Below, in pieces: positions 1 to 8,622 of a stretch of DNA of 64,000 nt. The stretch covers positions 13,141-77,140 of the forward strand of contig CAZGJN010000015.1 in the NCBI GenBank assembly GCA_964526645.1, given 5' to 3'. The stretch comes from JADJNW01 sp964526645. GTDB taxonomy: Bacteria > Bacteroidota > Bacteroidia > Chitinophagales > Saprospiraceae. Position 1 is the stretch's first letter; the number at the start of each line of letters is the position of its first letter. The translations under genes were made by a program, and so were the position numbers. The notes beneath the pieces were generated by a model. That model was not told the DNA's origin. It searched no databases and worked only from the letters and a program-made list of their open reading frames with translations.

Positions 1-425
1 TTGATCGTTACATCAGCAGGAAAGCGGATTTCGTAATCGTGTACGCCGCCGATGGTCACTACTTGCTGGCAGTATTCCACCGAGCCATACCAATCGTACG
101 CTGTTGTTTTGAATTTTCGGATAATCGTGCCGGTTTCGCAATTCGACAAGTTGACCACAGGTGTCATTTCAATAATCTGACCGCCGCAAGCGTTTTTGGC
201 TTTACCAAAAAGCGATTGCAACTGGTAAACATTGTACGGATCAAAGTCGTACGGTAAGTCGTTGCACCAAACGGTGACATCCGAAGGCGCTTTGCAGCAG
301 GCAAGGGCAGAAAAATCATCCGCTGTGCGCGCTTGCATCGTACCATAGCCAAGAAGCAATAACACTGTAATTTGAAGTAAAAGGCTTCTCATCACTTGTG
401 AGAACAAGTAAAAATTCATTTTCAT
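1..425 (-). CDS. Secreted Cys-rich HYR/Ig-like protein, N-terminal part only (runs off window)
   Basis: The frame is open from an ATG at 425 to the window edge, giving about 141 residues with no stop. The N-terminus is a signal peptide: a hydrophobic run (LLLQITVLLLLGYG) follows a basic start, and cleavage is probably near residues 32-35. An alternative ATG at 392 would also begin a good signal peptide. The mature part has spaced cysteines (ACC, WC, KNAC, SNC, EYC) and phrases such as PSDVTVWC and GTIIRKF followed by a Cys-Gln-Gln strand. These are typical of the HYR-like repeats in large Saprospiraceae surface proteins exported by the T9SS. The C-terminus, which would show a sorting domain, lies outside the window. 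Family assignment is inference; secretion is well supported. Confidence 0.6.
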   Translation of the reverse strand, partial: MKMNFYLFSQVMRSLLLQITVLLLLGYGTMQARTADDFSALACCKAPSDVTVWCNDLPYDFDPYNVYQLQSLFGKAKNACGGQIIEMTPVVNLSNCETGTIIRKFKTTAYDWYGSVEYCQQVVTIGGVHDYEIRFPADVTI

Positions 426-610
426 GTTGGAAAAGTTTAGAATACGAGTAAATCGGTTATTATCAAGCAATTACCGATAGCTCAAAAAGCTCTCAATGGG
501 GGGAGAAAAAGGGATGTGTGTAGTAAATTGTGAATCAGAGGTAGATGATTGTACAAAAGTAAGCAATTGGATTGTTATATTCAAGTTAATTTTAATAAAA
601 AATGAGGTAG

Positions 611-689
611 TGGGTCAAATCGCTTGTTTTATTTTTCAGAATTCACAAATCTCCAAGATTCACAAAATCCTCTCCAAGATTTTGACCCA
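611..689 (-). repeat. 79-bp palindromic intergenic repeat, copy 1 (reverse orientation)
   Basis: The ends are perfect 9-bp inverted repeats (TGGGTCAAA / TTTGACCCA). Reverse-complemented, it aligns without gaps along all 79 bp with the copy at 41972-42050. It sits in the 296-bp spacer 426-721 between two minus-strand genes; nothing else was seen in that spacer. Confidence 0.8.
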
Positions 690-721
690 TTCATTACCAA
701 TACAAGATTCCTGACTTTTCA

Positions 722-3205
722 TCAGTCCTCATCAATCGGTACACTTACACCGATTCTATACCCGACATCCCACTTACCAAGTGTATTGTGCGACCAAGCT
801 ACGTCCAAGCGAAATAGTTTGAAGGCTCCAAATCCAATATTGTCAATACCAAATCCGAGCTCAAAATAATCTTTTTGCTCTTCGGTGTAAAGGAAAGCCG
901 CCTTGAATACCTCCGACCAGCCCAGCTTGCGCAGGAGCGGTATTTTATCAAAAATATAACTCTGGAAATGGTGCTGAAAATGGACCTGAGCGTAGCTGGA
1001 AGCCGTGCTGTAATCATAATAAGGCAACAATAAAAAACTGTTGAGGTAGCGGTCAGGATTGCCCAGAATTGTCTGATTGCCAATAAAATGGCGAAAATCC
1101 ATAAACTGCATTTTACGGCTATTCAGGAATTTACCTGCTTCCGCATTAAATTCAAAATAACCTAGCGTACCAATAGAAACATAGTCTTCGGAGAGGCGAG
1201 CCAGCAGCAAATCGTAATCAACATCACTGCCAGCAACATTGATCCCCTTTCGATATTGAATCCAAAGGTCGGGTAGTTTCGAGCCATATATGAATTTTCG
1301 TTTTGGATAAGATGTATATTTTTGCTTGTAGCGCAGGCGCAGTGCTACATTGAGGGTCAGTGCTTCGCTTTGTTCAAAAGCTGGTGTATCGTCATTAGGA
1401 TCGAGCGGATTGTTGGAAGTATAAGCTTTTTCGTCATCTTTCCTACGCCAGGTGAAGTCGGTTCTGTTTACCAGCGGGCTTCTTTGGGCATATTCCACAT
1501 TGGTACTCAAAAATACACCGTTGAAGAGTTCGCGCTGGAAGGTGATTTTACCAAAAGCTTTGTCGTAGATTTTCAGATAATTTTCCTTGCCCCAGAGGGA
1601 ATAGATGGAGTTGGTTGTCTTGCTAATCGGGTTTGCCGGGTTGAATTGCGCCACATCCGAGCCACCCTCCACCGTGAGCAACGTGCGATGCACCTGATCA
1701 AATAAATAGGTAAATCCGGCGGTAGCCCGAAGCCGCTTGTCAGCAAAACCATAAGAAACAGCAGTGCTTAAACGCCACCAATGGGTGCCCCATTCGTCAT
1801 AATTTTTGCGATAAGTGGCGTTGATATCTGCATTCCAGCCCTGTACCGTGTTGAATTGTATGGTTGTCACTGGAGAATTGATATTGAAATAGCGGCGTTC
1901 GTAGGAATTGCTGTTGTTGTACCCAAAAAATAAATCAGCAACCGAAAACTTGTTGTTTTTTCTGTCAATGGAATCCAGATAAGGCTTTGAGCGCCGAATT
2001 TCCTGAAGGCTATCTTTTTTTACATAATCCACTTCCTCTTCCACGGTGAGCGGAATCGGGCGCAGGGTATCCCAGTATTCCTGCGTTCTTTCATTTGCAC
2101 CCTCGTTGACTTTGAATATTTCATTGTTGAAAAAATTGGGTTCAAAAGCAGGCGAAAGGTCATAATTGGAGTAAATACCCGTGAAGCTGCCCCCGAGTTT
2201 AAACCCAAACAAGCCAGCCGTAAAGCTGATATTTTGTGAAAACAAACGCCAGGTATCGGGCGCTTGTACGGGCACATACACCTGCTTGAGGTAGAGCGAG
2301 TCCAAGCCCGGTTGTTTGATAGCGCCTTGCACCAATAGCAGATCAGCACTCTGGATATTCCAGAGGTTTTCTACGATGTAGATGTAGCCTCGGTACACGG
2401 GGTCTTCGCTGCGCTTGGGGATCAATTCGATTTTGTTGATCAGCCTGCTTTCCTCATCAAAAAAAGTGCCCACCAGTCGGTATCGGTAAAACTGCATTGC
2501 AGTGGACGCAATCGGAGAGACGATCTGCCGGCTGAAATCGGAAAAATTATCGTACAAGTTGAAATCCATGTCGCGAGCGCTATTGAAGCCAAAGCCGTTA
2601 TCATTGCCGCTTACTTTGGAGGAAGTCATCACTTCCTTGAGTTGGTTGGGTTGTTGGTAGTACAGCACCGACTGAGATTCCGACAAATAAACAATCCCTT
2701 GCCGGTTGGTATCGAGCGTGCCGCCGAGATTGCCCAGGTCTCGTCCCATAAATTTTTCAGGCGCATCCAAAAACTTGATATTCCCTTTGATGTAAACGTC
2801 GCAAGCATATTTTTCAACCTGATCGCGGTAATATTTCCGCTTTTCCATTGCTTTTCGGATGACCGCATAGGCGGGGTCTTCTGCATCGGCTTTTACTACA
2901 ATTTCGCCGAGTTCCACTGTTTGTTCTTGCAAAACAGCATTTAATTGAATCGCTTTATTGCCTACCCGAACTGCCTCGATTTTTTGTTTGTAACCAACAT
3001 ATTGGAAAACAAGCTCGTACTCGCCAGGCTTGAGTTCGAGGCGATAATCGCCGTTTACATTGCTCGTAGTACCGGTGGAAGTACCTTTTACATAGATACT
3101 TGCAAAGGGCAGTGGTTCGCCTTTTTCATCACTGATTTTGCCTGCAATTTGCGCATTTGCCGCCAGGCCTATGCAGCAGCACAGGGATAGTAGGAGTTGT
3201 TTCAT
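722..3205 (-). CDS. DUF5686 outer-membrane protein with carboxypeptidase-regulatory domain
   Basis: A protein of 827 aa from the ATG at 3205; a TTG seven codons upstream is also in frame but would spoil the signal peptide. Residues 1-19 (MKQLLLSLCCCIGLAANAQ) are a signal peptide. Residues about 20-95 are a CarboxypepD-regulatory-like beta sandwich (GKISDEKGEPLPFASIYV... GDYRLELKPGEYEL...YVGY). The rest matches the layout of the DUF5686 family: a periplasmic part followed by alternating aromatic strands expected of an outer-membrane beta barrel, ending VGYRIGVSVPIDED. The family is common in Bacteroidota, and its transport or surface role is not established. It is monocistronic by position. 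Confidence 0.8.
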   Translation of the reverse strand: MKQLLLSLCCCIGLAANAQIAGKISDEKGEPLPFASIYVKGTSTGTTSNVNGDYRLELKPGEYELVFQYVGYKQKIEAVRVGNKAIQLNAVLQEQTVELGEIVVKADAEDPAYAVIRKAMEKRKYYRDQVEKYACDVYIKGNIKFLDAPEKFMGRDLGNLGGTLDTNRQGIVYLSESQSVLYYQQPNQLKEVMTSSKVSGNDNGFGFNSARDMDFNLYDNFSDFSRQIVSPIASTAMQFYRYRLVGTFFDEESRLINKIELIPKRSEDPVYRGYIYIVENLWNIQSADLLLVQGAIKQPGLDSLYLKQVYVPVQAPDTWRLFSQNISFTAGLFGFKLGGSFTGIYSNYDLSPAFEPNFFNNEIFKVNEGANERTQEYWDTLRPIPLTVEEEVDYVKKDSLQEIRRSKPYLDSIDRKNNKFSVADLFFGYNNSNSYERRYFNINSPVTTIQFNTVQGWNADINATYRKNYDEWGTHWWRLSTAVSYGFADKRLRATAGFTYLFDQVHRTLLTVEGGSDVAQFNPANPISKTTNSIYSLWGKENYLKIYDKAFGKITFQRELFNGVFLSTNVEYAQRSPLVNRTDFTWRRKDDEKAYTSNNPLDPNDDTPAFEQSEALTLNVALRLRYKQKYTSYPKRKFIYGSKLPDLWIQYRKGINVAGSDVDYDLLLARLSEDYVSIGTLGYFEFNAEAGKFLNSRKMQFMDFRHFIGNQTILGNPDRYLNSFLLLPYYDYSTASSYAQVHFQHHFQSYIFDKIPLLRKLGWSEVFKAAFLYTEEQKDYFELGFGIDNIGFGAFKLFRLDVAWSHNTLGKWDVGYRIGVSVPIDED

Positions 3206-3304
3206 AAGGTGTAGATTGTTTTTCAAAAATAGTATGCTGCAAAGTTATATGTAAGACCTTTTATAAACGCTGAAGGTTGGCTTAATCATTGTTTGACGTT
3301 GCAG

Positions 3305-4879
3305 TTAATTTAGTTCATTTGCACTCTTCAATGCTTTTCTTTCCAAAAATTTTTGCCGAATGATGTCCTGAATAGGGCGGTTTTCAATTTTGCTTTCCAA
3401 CCAGGAAATGATATCTAAGTATAAAAAAGCACGTTTCTCGTTTGGATCACTTTGCAATTTGAGGAGTTTTTCTTTTAAGGCGATAAATTCTTGCTTCATC
3501 TCTGATTCGCGCATGCGCGGCACCCGACGAATAAAGCGGAAAATCTCCTGCTGCACGGCTTGTAATTCTTCCATTTTAGCCAAAAAACGATATACGGACT
3601 TCACTTGGTATTCCACTAACTGTGCATTCCCCAGTTCATAGTGCGCGATGAGGTTTAAGATTCTTGCAAAACATTGAATATCAGCTCTGTAATCAGGGTT
3701 TTTTTGATTGATGATGAGGTTTAAAAACTCAATTGCATTGCTGTTGTCACCACTTCCAAAATACAAGCAAGCAATCCGATAGTAAAACAGCATGATCCGA
3801 TGATTGTCCCAATTGTACTCATCCCGATCAATTATTTCAGCCAGATGAGGGATAATTTTGATGCCTTCGCTAAAAGTGCCCTCCATGAAGTGCTTCTTGA
3901 TCGTATGGTTATACAAAAAGAGATAATACAGCCCTTCGATATTTCTATTTTCTGAAATATTATACTCCGTTGGTATTTTTTTTAACTCAGACAAAGTTTC
4001 CTCAAATTTTTCATAATACCAAAGATTAAAAAGCACACTCAGCAAATTGTGCAAGCCCTTGATATACAGCGGTAGGTTGAGCGCCTTCAATTCTGGCTCT
4101 TCATTAAATAATTCGACCCATTTTTGTGCATAGCGATAATTCATCCTGAAATCCTGTATCATGTGATAATACCAGATATGCGCCTGGCAGAAGTAGATTT
4201 TGCCAAAAAAATCGAGTTGACTGAACTCTATTTTGGGCAAGTTAGATTGAAAAAACTCTTTGATGTAAAAATGGTCTTTTTCATTGCGAGCGTAGCCAAC
4301 TTTGAGGTATAGCCCGTACAGTTGCAGCGCCAAATTGGAAAAGCGATTGGTTTGCGAAAGCGTGGTGCTGATGGCAAGCGTTTCTTCTGCCAGTTCTTCT
4401 GCCCTGCCTTCGATGCTACGAGTAATGTATTGAGACTCAATGTGTTTTTCAAAATCAATGATTTCCAATGCCATAGCTTGATACTTCCCTTTTAGCGCTC
4501 TGGCTTTGGCTTTATCGAGCATATCCAAACTCTGTCGGTACAATCCCTTGTCGTACAACACTTTAGCATGATCTATCATTTCTCTTATCAGAATATCCTC
4601 CACATGGTTTTTGTTGAGCAGCCGCAAGCTGATGAGCAACTGCTTGTACAAATGCGCTTTTAGATTGGATAGTTGCGATTTCTTGATGGCAGGCAGCTTT
4701 TTCAGGATCATTTCCTCGTCATATTCCTTGTACTTGTCCAGAAAATCAAAAAGCTGGAGAAAGAGAATATCATTGGATGCCTCCTGGTTGCGCCCCACGA
4801 ACAACCTGAAATGGCGTTTTTCCGCCCTGGTCAAAGATTTAATCAATTGAATCAAATCATCCGTTTTCTGCTTGGGCAT
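3305..4879 (-). CDS. Conserved helical-repeat protein of unknown function
   Basis: A 524-aa protein from the ATG at 4879. The frame extends 36 codons further upstream to a TTG, but that part is lysine-rich, low-complexity and overlaps a promoter-like region. I do not recognise a named family. The N-terminus (MPKQKTDDLIQLIKSLTRAE, then KRHFRLFV) looks conserved. The body is almost entirely amphipathic helix with TPR-like spacing (for example YDKGLYRQSLDMLDKAKAR and YYRIACLYFGSGDNSNAIEF). There is no signal peptide or membrane segment, so it is probably cytoplasmic. It may be a scaffold or regulatory protein, but nothing in the context names a partner. Confidence 0.7.
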   Translation of the reverse strand: MPKQKTDDLIQLIKSLTRAEKRHFRLFVGRNQEASNDILFLQLFDFLDKYKEYDEEMILKKLPAIKKSQLSNLKAHLYKQLLISLRLLNKNHVEDILIREMIDHAKVLYDKGLYRQSLDMLDKAKARALKGKYQAMALEIIDFEKHIESQYITRSIEGRAEELAEETLAISTTLSQTNRFSNLALQLYGLYLKVGYARNEKDHFYIKEFFQSNLPKIEFSQLDFFGKIYFCQAHIWYYHMIQDFRMNYRYAQKWVELFNEEPELKALNLPLYIKGLHNLLSVLFNLWYYEKFEETLSELKKIPTEYNISENRNIEGLYYLFLYNHTIKKHFMEGTFSEGIKIIPHLAEIIDRDEYNWDNHRIMLFYYRIACLYFGSGDNSNAIEFLNLIINQKNPDYRADIQCFARILNLIAHYELGNAQLVEYQVKSVYRFLAKMEELQAVQQEIFRFIRRVPRMRESEMKQEFIALKEKLLKLQSDPNEKRAFLYLDIISWLESKIENRPIQDIIRQKFLERKALKSANELN

Positions 4880-4972
4880 TGTATTTTTGTTTTTTATAAA
4901 AATATCATTATCAGGTTTTTGTATTTTTTTTTCAAGAACCTGATTTCGGACAAAGTCGCTTTTTTGCATTTT

Positions 4973-5000
4973 ACAAGGCAGGCACAAAGGGCTACCTTTG
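4973..5000 (+). promoter_or_regulatory. Candidate Bacteroidota sigma promoter for a small RNA
   Basis: TTTG (4973-4976) is followed after 16 bp by TACCTTTG (4993-5000), an exact match to the Bacteroidota -7 element TAnnTTTG. The spacer is slightly shorter than the usual 17-23. It points rightward, away from the minus-strand gene ending its reading at 4879. Confidence 0.4.
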
Positions 5001-5004
5001 AGTT

Positions 5005-5110
5005 AGACAAACTTACAGCTTTGTCGGCATTCCTTTGCATCAGTTCGAAGTTATTATAAACGATTTGAGTTCATTGCAGGCGGCGCTTCTGGCGCCGTTT
5101 CTTTTTGTTT
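5005..5110 (+). ncRNA. Candidate small RNA (~100 nt) upstream of leuA
   Basis: Between a TAnnTTTG promoter (ending at 5000) and a strong intrinsic terminator (5081-5110) lies about 100 nt without a convincing ORF. Just after the predicted start it has a perfect 6-bp hairpin (GACAAA / TTTGTC, about 5006-5025, 8-nt loop). I know no family that fits. The alternative is a leuA leader with attenuation, but no run of Leu codons is visible, only a weak TTG-started 26-codon frame crossing the terminator. The rest of the 480-bp spacer 4880-5359 holds only a possible leuA -7 element at 5261-5268. Confidence 0.35.
5081..5110 (+). terminator. Intrinsic terminator
   Basis: CGGCGC (5081-5086), loop TTCTG, GCGCCG (5092-5097), then a T-rich tail TTTCTTTTTGTTT. 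It reads rightward with no annotated gene upstream on that strand, which is the main reason to propose a transcript at 5005-5110. Confidence 0.65.
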
Positions 5111-5359
5111 GTTGAGTACTACTTTCTAAGGATGCGACTTGGGTATTGTAAATTGAAAACACCTAACTATTTGATAAACAAAAGATTGTATTAATGTTGT
5201 AAAGCACAGGGTTTTGGAATTAGATACTTTTTTTGATTTTCCACTTCTTGCGCAAAAGGATATTTTTGAAATGCGATAGCTAAAGTGTGATCAAAGCAGC
5301 ATGTTTTTCCTTACAAAAAGAGCCATTTTTTTGATAATCACCTTCAATCAATCCGATCC

Positions 5360-6526
5360 ATGTCACAAACCAGCATTTTTATTTTTGATACAACGCTTCG
5401 AGATGGCGAGCAAGTACCTGGTTGTAAATTAAATACACATCAAAAGTTAGAAATCGCAACGGCATTAGAACAATTAGGGGTTGACGTGATAGAGGCGGGT
5501 TTTCCGATCTCCAGTCCGGGGGATTTTCATGCCGTGATGGAAATTACAAAAGTGGTTAAAAATGTCACGGTTTGCGGGCTTTCCAGAGCAGTAGAGAAGG
5601 ATATTCGGACGGCGGCGGAAGCTTTGATCTATGCAAAATATCCTCGAATTCACACGGGCATTGGCACCTCCGATTCTCATATCCGCTACAAACTCCGTTT
5701 GACGCAAGCGGAAGTCATTGAGCGCGCCATCGGGGCTGTAAAATATGCCAAAAGTTTTGTAGAAGACGTAGAATTTTATGCAGAAGATGCCGGCAGAACG
5801 GATAATGAGTTTTTGGCTCGTGTGATTGAGGCAGTACTACAGGCAGGTGCGACGGTGCTCAACATCCCTGATACAACCGGCTATTGCCTACCGGAAGAAT
5901 ATGGTGCAAAGATTCGTTATCTGCAAGAAAATGTAAAAGGGATTGAGAAAGCAGTCATTTCTACGCATTGCCACAATGACCTGGGCTTAGCTACCGCCAA
6001 TTCTATCGCTGGGATTCAAAATGGTGCCCGGCAAATTGAATGCACCATTAATGGCATCGGCGAGCGCGCCGGCAATACCTCCCTGGAGGAAGTCGTGATG
6101 ATCATGCGGCAGCATCCCTACCTCAATTTTGTCAATAACATTCGCACCCAATTGCTTAATCCGATAAGCCGCCTGGTATCAGAAAAAATGGGTATGCCCG
6201 TACAACCCAACAAGGCAATCGTGGGCGCAAACGCTTTTGCACATTCCTCGGGCATTCACCAGGATGGCGTGATCAAACGAAGGGATACCTATGAAATTAT
6301 TGATCCAGCAGAAGTAGGCGTGGATACCTCCCGTATCGTCCTCACGGCTCGGAGTGGTCGGGCAGCTTTGGCATATCGTTCCAAAAATATCGGTTATAAT
6401 TTGACAAAAGATGAACTGGATTTGGTGTACGCGAAATTTCTCGAAGTGGCAGATGTCAAAAAAGAAATTAATGATGAGGATTTGCACCAAATTATGGAAA
6501 CAATCCCAGTGGCGGTGAGTCTATAA
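5360..6526 (+). CDS. leuA: 2-isopropylmalate synthase
   Basis: Condenses acetyl-CoA with 2-ketoisovalerate, the first committed step of leucine synthesis, in the cytoplasm. The 388-aa protein has the HMGL-like TIM-barrel signatures TTLRDGEQ (residues ~11-18), STHCHNDLGLAT (~200-211, metal-binding His) and the GIGERAGNTSLEEV segment. It stops where the longer ~510-aa enzymes carry the LeuA allosteric dimer domain, so classical leucine feedback through that domain is not expected; short forms of this length occur in Bacteroidota. It heads a leuA-leuC-leuD-leuB cluster with an 18-bp gap to leuC. A TATTTTTG at 5261-5268 fits the -7 consensus but lacks a well-placed -33. Confidence 0.93.
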   Translation: MSQTSIFIFDTTLRDGEQVPGCKLNTHQKLEIATALEQLGVDVIEAGFPISSPGDFHAVMEITKVVKNVTVCGLSRAVEKDIRTAAEALIYAKYPRIHTGIGTSDSHIRYKLRLTQAEVIERAIGAVKYAKSFVEDVEFYAEDAGRTDNEFLARVIEAVLQAGATVLNIPDTTGYCLPEEYGAKIRYLQENVKGIEKAVISTHCHNDLGLATANSIAGIQNGARQIECTINGIGERAGNTSLEEVVMIMRQHPYLNFVNNIRTQLLNPISRLVSEKMGMPVQPNKAIVGANAFAHSSGIHQDGVIKRRDTYEIIDPAEVGVDTSRIVLTARSGRAALAYRSKNIGYNLTKDELDLVYAKFLEVADVKKEINDEDLHQIMETIPVAVSL

Positions 6527-6544
6527 CAACCCATCCATCAAACG

Positions 6545-7927
6545 ATGAAAAAAACACTATTCGATAAAATCTGGGATGCGCATGTGGTGAGCGAAGTGGC
6601 TGGCGGCATGGCGGTTTTTTACATTGACAGACACCTGGTGCACGAAGTGACCAGCCCCCAGGCTTTTGCTGGCTTGGAAAAACGCGGCATTCCAGTTTTT
6701 AGAACCGAAAAAACAATTGCCACAACTGACCACAATGTACCTACGCGCGATCAGCACCTGCCCATTGCCGAAGCTCTTTCCCGCTTTCAGGTACAAAAAC
6801 TGACGGAGTATTGCGATCAATTTGGGGTTCAGCTCTTCGGGTTGGGGCACCCTTACCAGGGTATCGTGCATGTGATTGGACCAGAACTCGGCATCACTCA
6901 GCCTGGCATGACCATCGTGTGCGGCGACAGTCATACTTCTACCCACGGTGCTTTTGGTTGTATCGCTTTTGGGATTGGTACCAGTGAAGTAGAGCAGGTA
7001 CTCGCCACGCAGTGCATTTTGCAAAAAAAGCCCAAGCAAATGCGTATCAACGTGGAAGGGACACTGCCCCCAGGCGTATTGGCTAAAGACATCATTTTGT
7101 ACATTATCGCCCAACTTACTGCAGCAGGCGGTACGGGCTATTTCGTAGAATATGCCGGTTCGGCTATCCGAGCCTTGAGTATGGAAGGGCGCATGACCAT
7201 TTGCAATATGAGTATCGAAATGGGCGCTCGCGGTGGGCTTATTGCACCTGATGAAACGACTTTTGCTTACGTGAGAGGCAGAAAATATGCACCACAGGGT
7301 GCTGATTTTGAAAAAGCAGTAGCCTATTGGCAAACGTTGCACACAGATGCGGATGCCGTTTTTGATAAGGAATACACCTTTCGGGCTGAAGACATTGAAC
7401 CAATGGTCACTTACGGTACCAACCCAGGGATGGGTATCAAAGTTACAGACAAAATCCCCTTGGAGGAGTCTGCTTCTTTTGCCAAATCATTGGAATACAT
7501 GGGATTTGCAGCAGGCGAAACAATGCTTGGAAAGCCCATCAATTATGTTTTTATCGGGAGTTGCACCAATTCCAGAATTGAAGATTTGCGTACGGTAGCG
7601 GCGTATGTAAAAGGCAAAAAGAAAGCGGATAAGGTATATGCTATGATCGTCCCTGGCTCCAAGCAGGTAGAAGCACAGGTAAAAGCAGAAGGCTTAGATC
7701 AAATTTTCAAGGAAGCTGGATTCGACTTTCGGGAGCCGGGCTGCTCGGCTTGTTTGGGTATGAACGAAGATAAAATTCCCGAAGGTGAATATTGTGTTTC
7801 TACTTCCAACCGCAACTTTGAAGGCAGGCAAGGCCCTGGTGCGCGCACGATCCTCGTTAGCCCGCTGATGGCTGCTGCTACGGCTATTGCCGGAAAAATC
7901 GTGGATGTGAGAAACTTTTTGAACTAA
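6545..7927 (+). CDS. leuC: 3-isopropylmalate dehydratase large subunit
   Basis: Works with LeuD to isomerise 2- to 3-isopropylmalate. At 460 aa it is close to the usual ~465. It carries the aconitase-family signature around residues 120-150 (VCGDSHTSTHGAFG) and the [4Fe-4S] ligands in GSCTNSR (~340) and PGCSACLGMN (~400). The start is an ATG in MKKTLFDKIWDAH, the usual LeuC N-terminus. It is second in the leu cluster. Confidence 0.95.
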   Translation: MKKTLFDKIWDAHVVSEVAGGMAVFYIDRHLVHEVTSPQAFAGLEKRGIPVFRTEKTIATTDHNVPTRDQHLPIAEALSRFQVQKLTEYCDQFGVQLFGLGHPYQGIVHVIGPELGITQPGMTIVCGDSHTSTHGAFGCIAFGIGTSEVEQVLATQCILQKKPKQMRINVEGTLPPGVLAKDIILYIIAQLTAAGGTGYFVEYAGSAIRALSMEGRMTICNMSIEMGARGGLIAPDETTFAYVRGRKYAPQGADFEKAVAYWQTLHTDADAVFDKEYTFRAEDIEPMVTYGTNPGMGIKVTDKIPLEESASFAKSLEYMGFAAGETMLGKPINYVFIGSCTNSRIEDLRTVAAYVKGKKKADKVYAMIVPGSKQVEAQVKAEGLDQIFKEAGFDFREPGCSACLGMNEDKIPEGEYCVSTSNRNFEGRQGPGARTILVSPLMAAATAIAGKIVDVRNFLN

Positions 7928-7995
7928 GCAAAGCATCAATCGTATCAAATGCAGGAAAATATTGCCCCTTCACCTGTTATCCCAATTTTTAGATC

Positions 7996-8589
7996 ATGGA
8001 AAAATTTCAAACGCTGATAACGACCGCTGTGCCCCTTCCGATAGAAGATATTGACACAGATCAGATCATTCCAGCACGGTTTCTAAAAGCTACTACCCGC
8101 GAGGGTTTCGGTGAAAATCTCTTTCGGGACTGGCGCTTCCACGCAGATAATTCTCCCAAAACAGATTTTGTACTCAATAATCCAATTTACACGGGTCAAA
8201 TCTTGGTGGCAGGCAAAAACTTTGGTTGCGGCTCCAGTCGGGAGCACGCCGCCTGGGCTTTGGCAGATTATGGCTTCAAAGTGGTGGTATCCAGCTTTTT
8301 TGCCGATATTTTTCGCAACAATGCTTTGAACAATGGTTTGCTACCAGTGCAGGTTTCCTCGGACTTTTTGCACCAAATATTTATTGCTATTGAAAACAAT
8401 CCCATGGCAACTTTGGAAGTTAATTTGGAACAGCAATTGATTTCAATCGTAGCGAATGGTAAATATGAAACCTTCGATATTGACCCCTACAAAAAAATGT
8501 GCCTGCTCAATGGCTATAATGATATTGACTATTTGCTGAGTTTGAAAAATGAAATAGAAGCATTTGAAAAACAACAAATTATATTCTAA
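7996..8589 (+). CDS. leuD: 3-isopropylmalate dehydratase small subunit
   Basis: A 197-aa swivel-domain subunit that partners LeuC. Family motifs are visible: DIDTDQIIPARFLK (~20-33) and NFGCGSSREHAAWALADYG (~76-94), the substrate-binding loop. It lies 68 bp after leuC and 33 bp before leuB, in the same direction, so a single transcript is likely. Confidence 0.95.
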   Translation: MEKFQTLITTAVPLPIEDIDTDQIIPARFLKATTREGFGENLFRDWRFHADNSPKTDFVLNNPIYTGQILVAGKNFGCGSSREHAAWALADYGFKVVVSSFFADIFRNNALNNGLLPVQVSSDFLHQIFIAIENNPMATLEVNLEQQLISIVANGKYETFDIDPYKKMCLLNGYNDIDYLLSLKNEIEAFEKQQIIF

Positions 8590-8622
8590 TAAAAATTAAC
8601 CCTTGAACATTAAACTCAAATC

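Noticed and set aside
4880..4987. N-terminal extension of the helical-repeat protein
   Set aside because: TTG-started, lysine-rich, low-complexity, and overlaps the promoter region of the candidate sRNA.
6557..7342. 261-aa minus-strand ORF opposite leuC
   Set aside because: Antisense to a certain leuC; composition is Cys/His/Ser-rich in the way typical of shadow frames.
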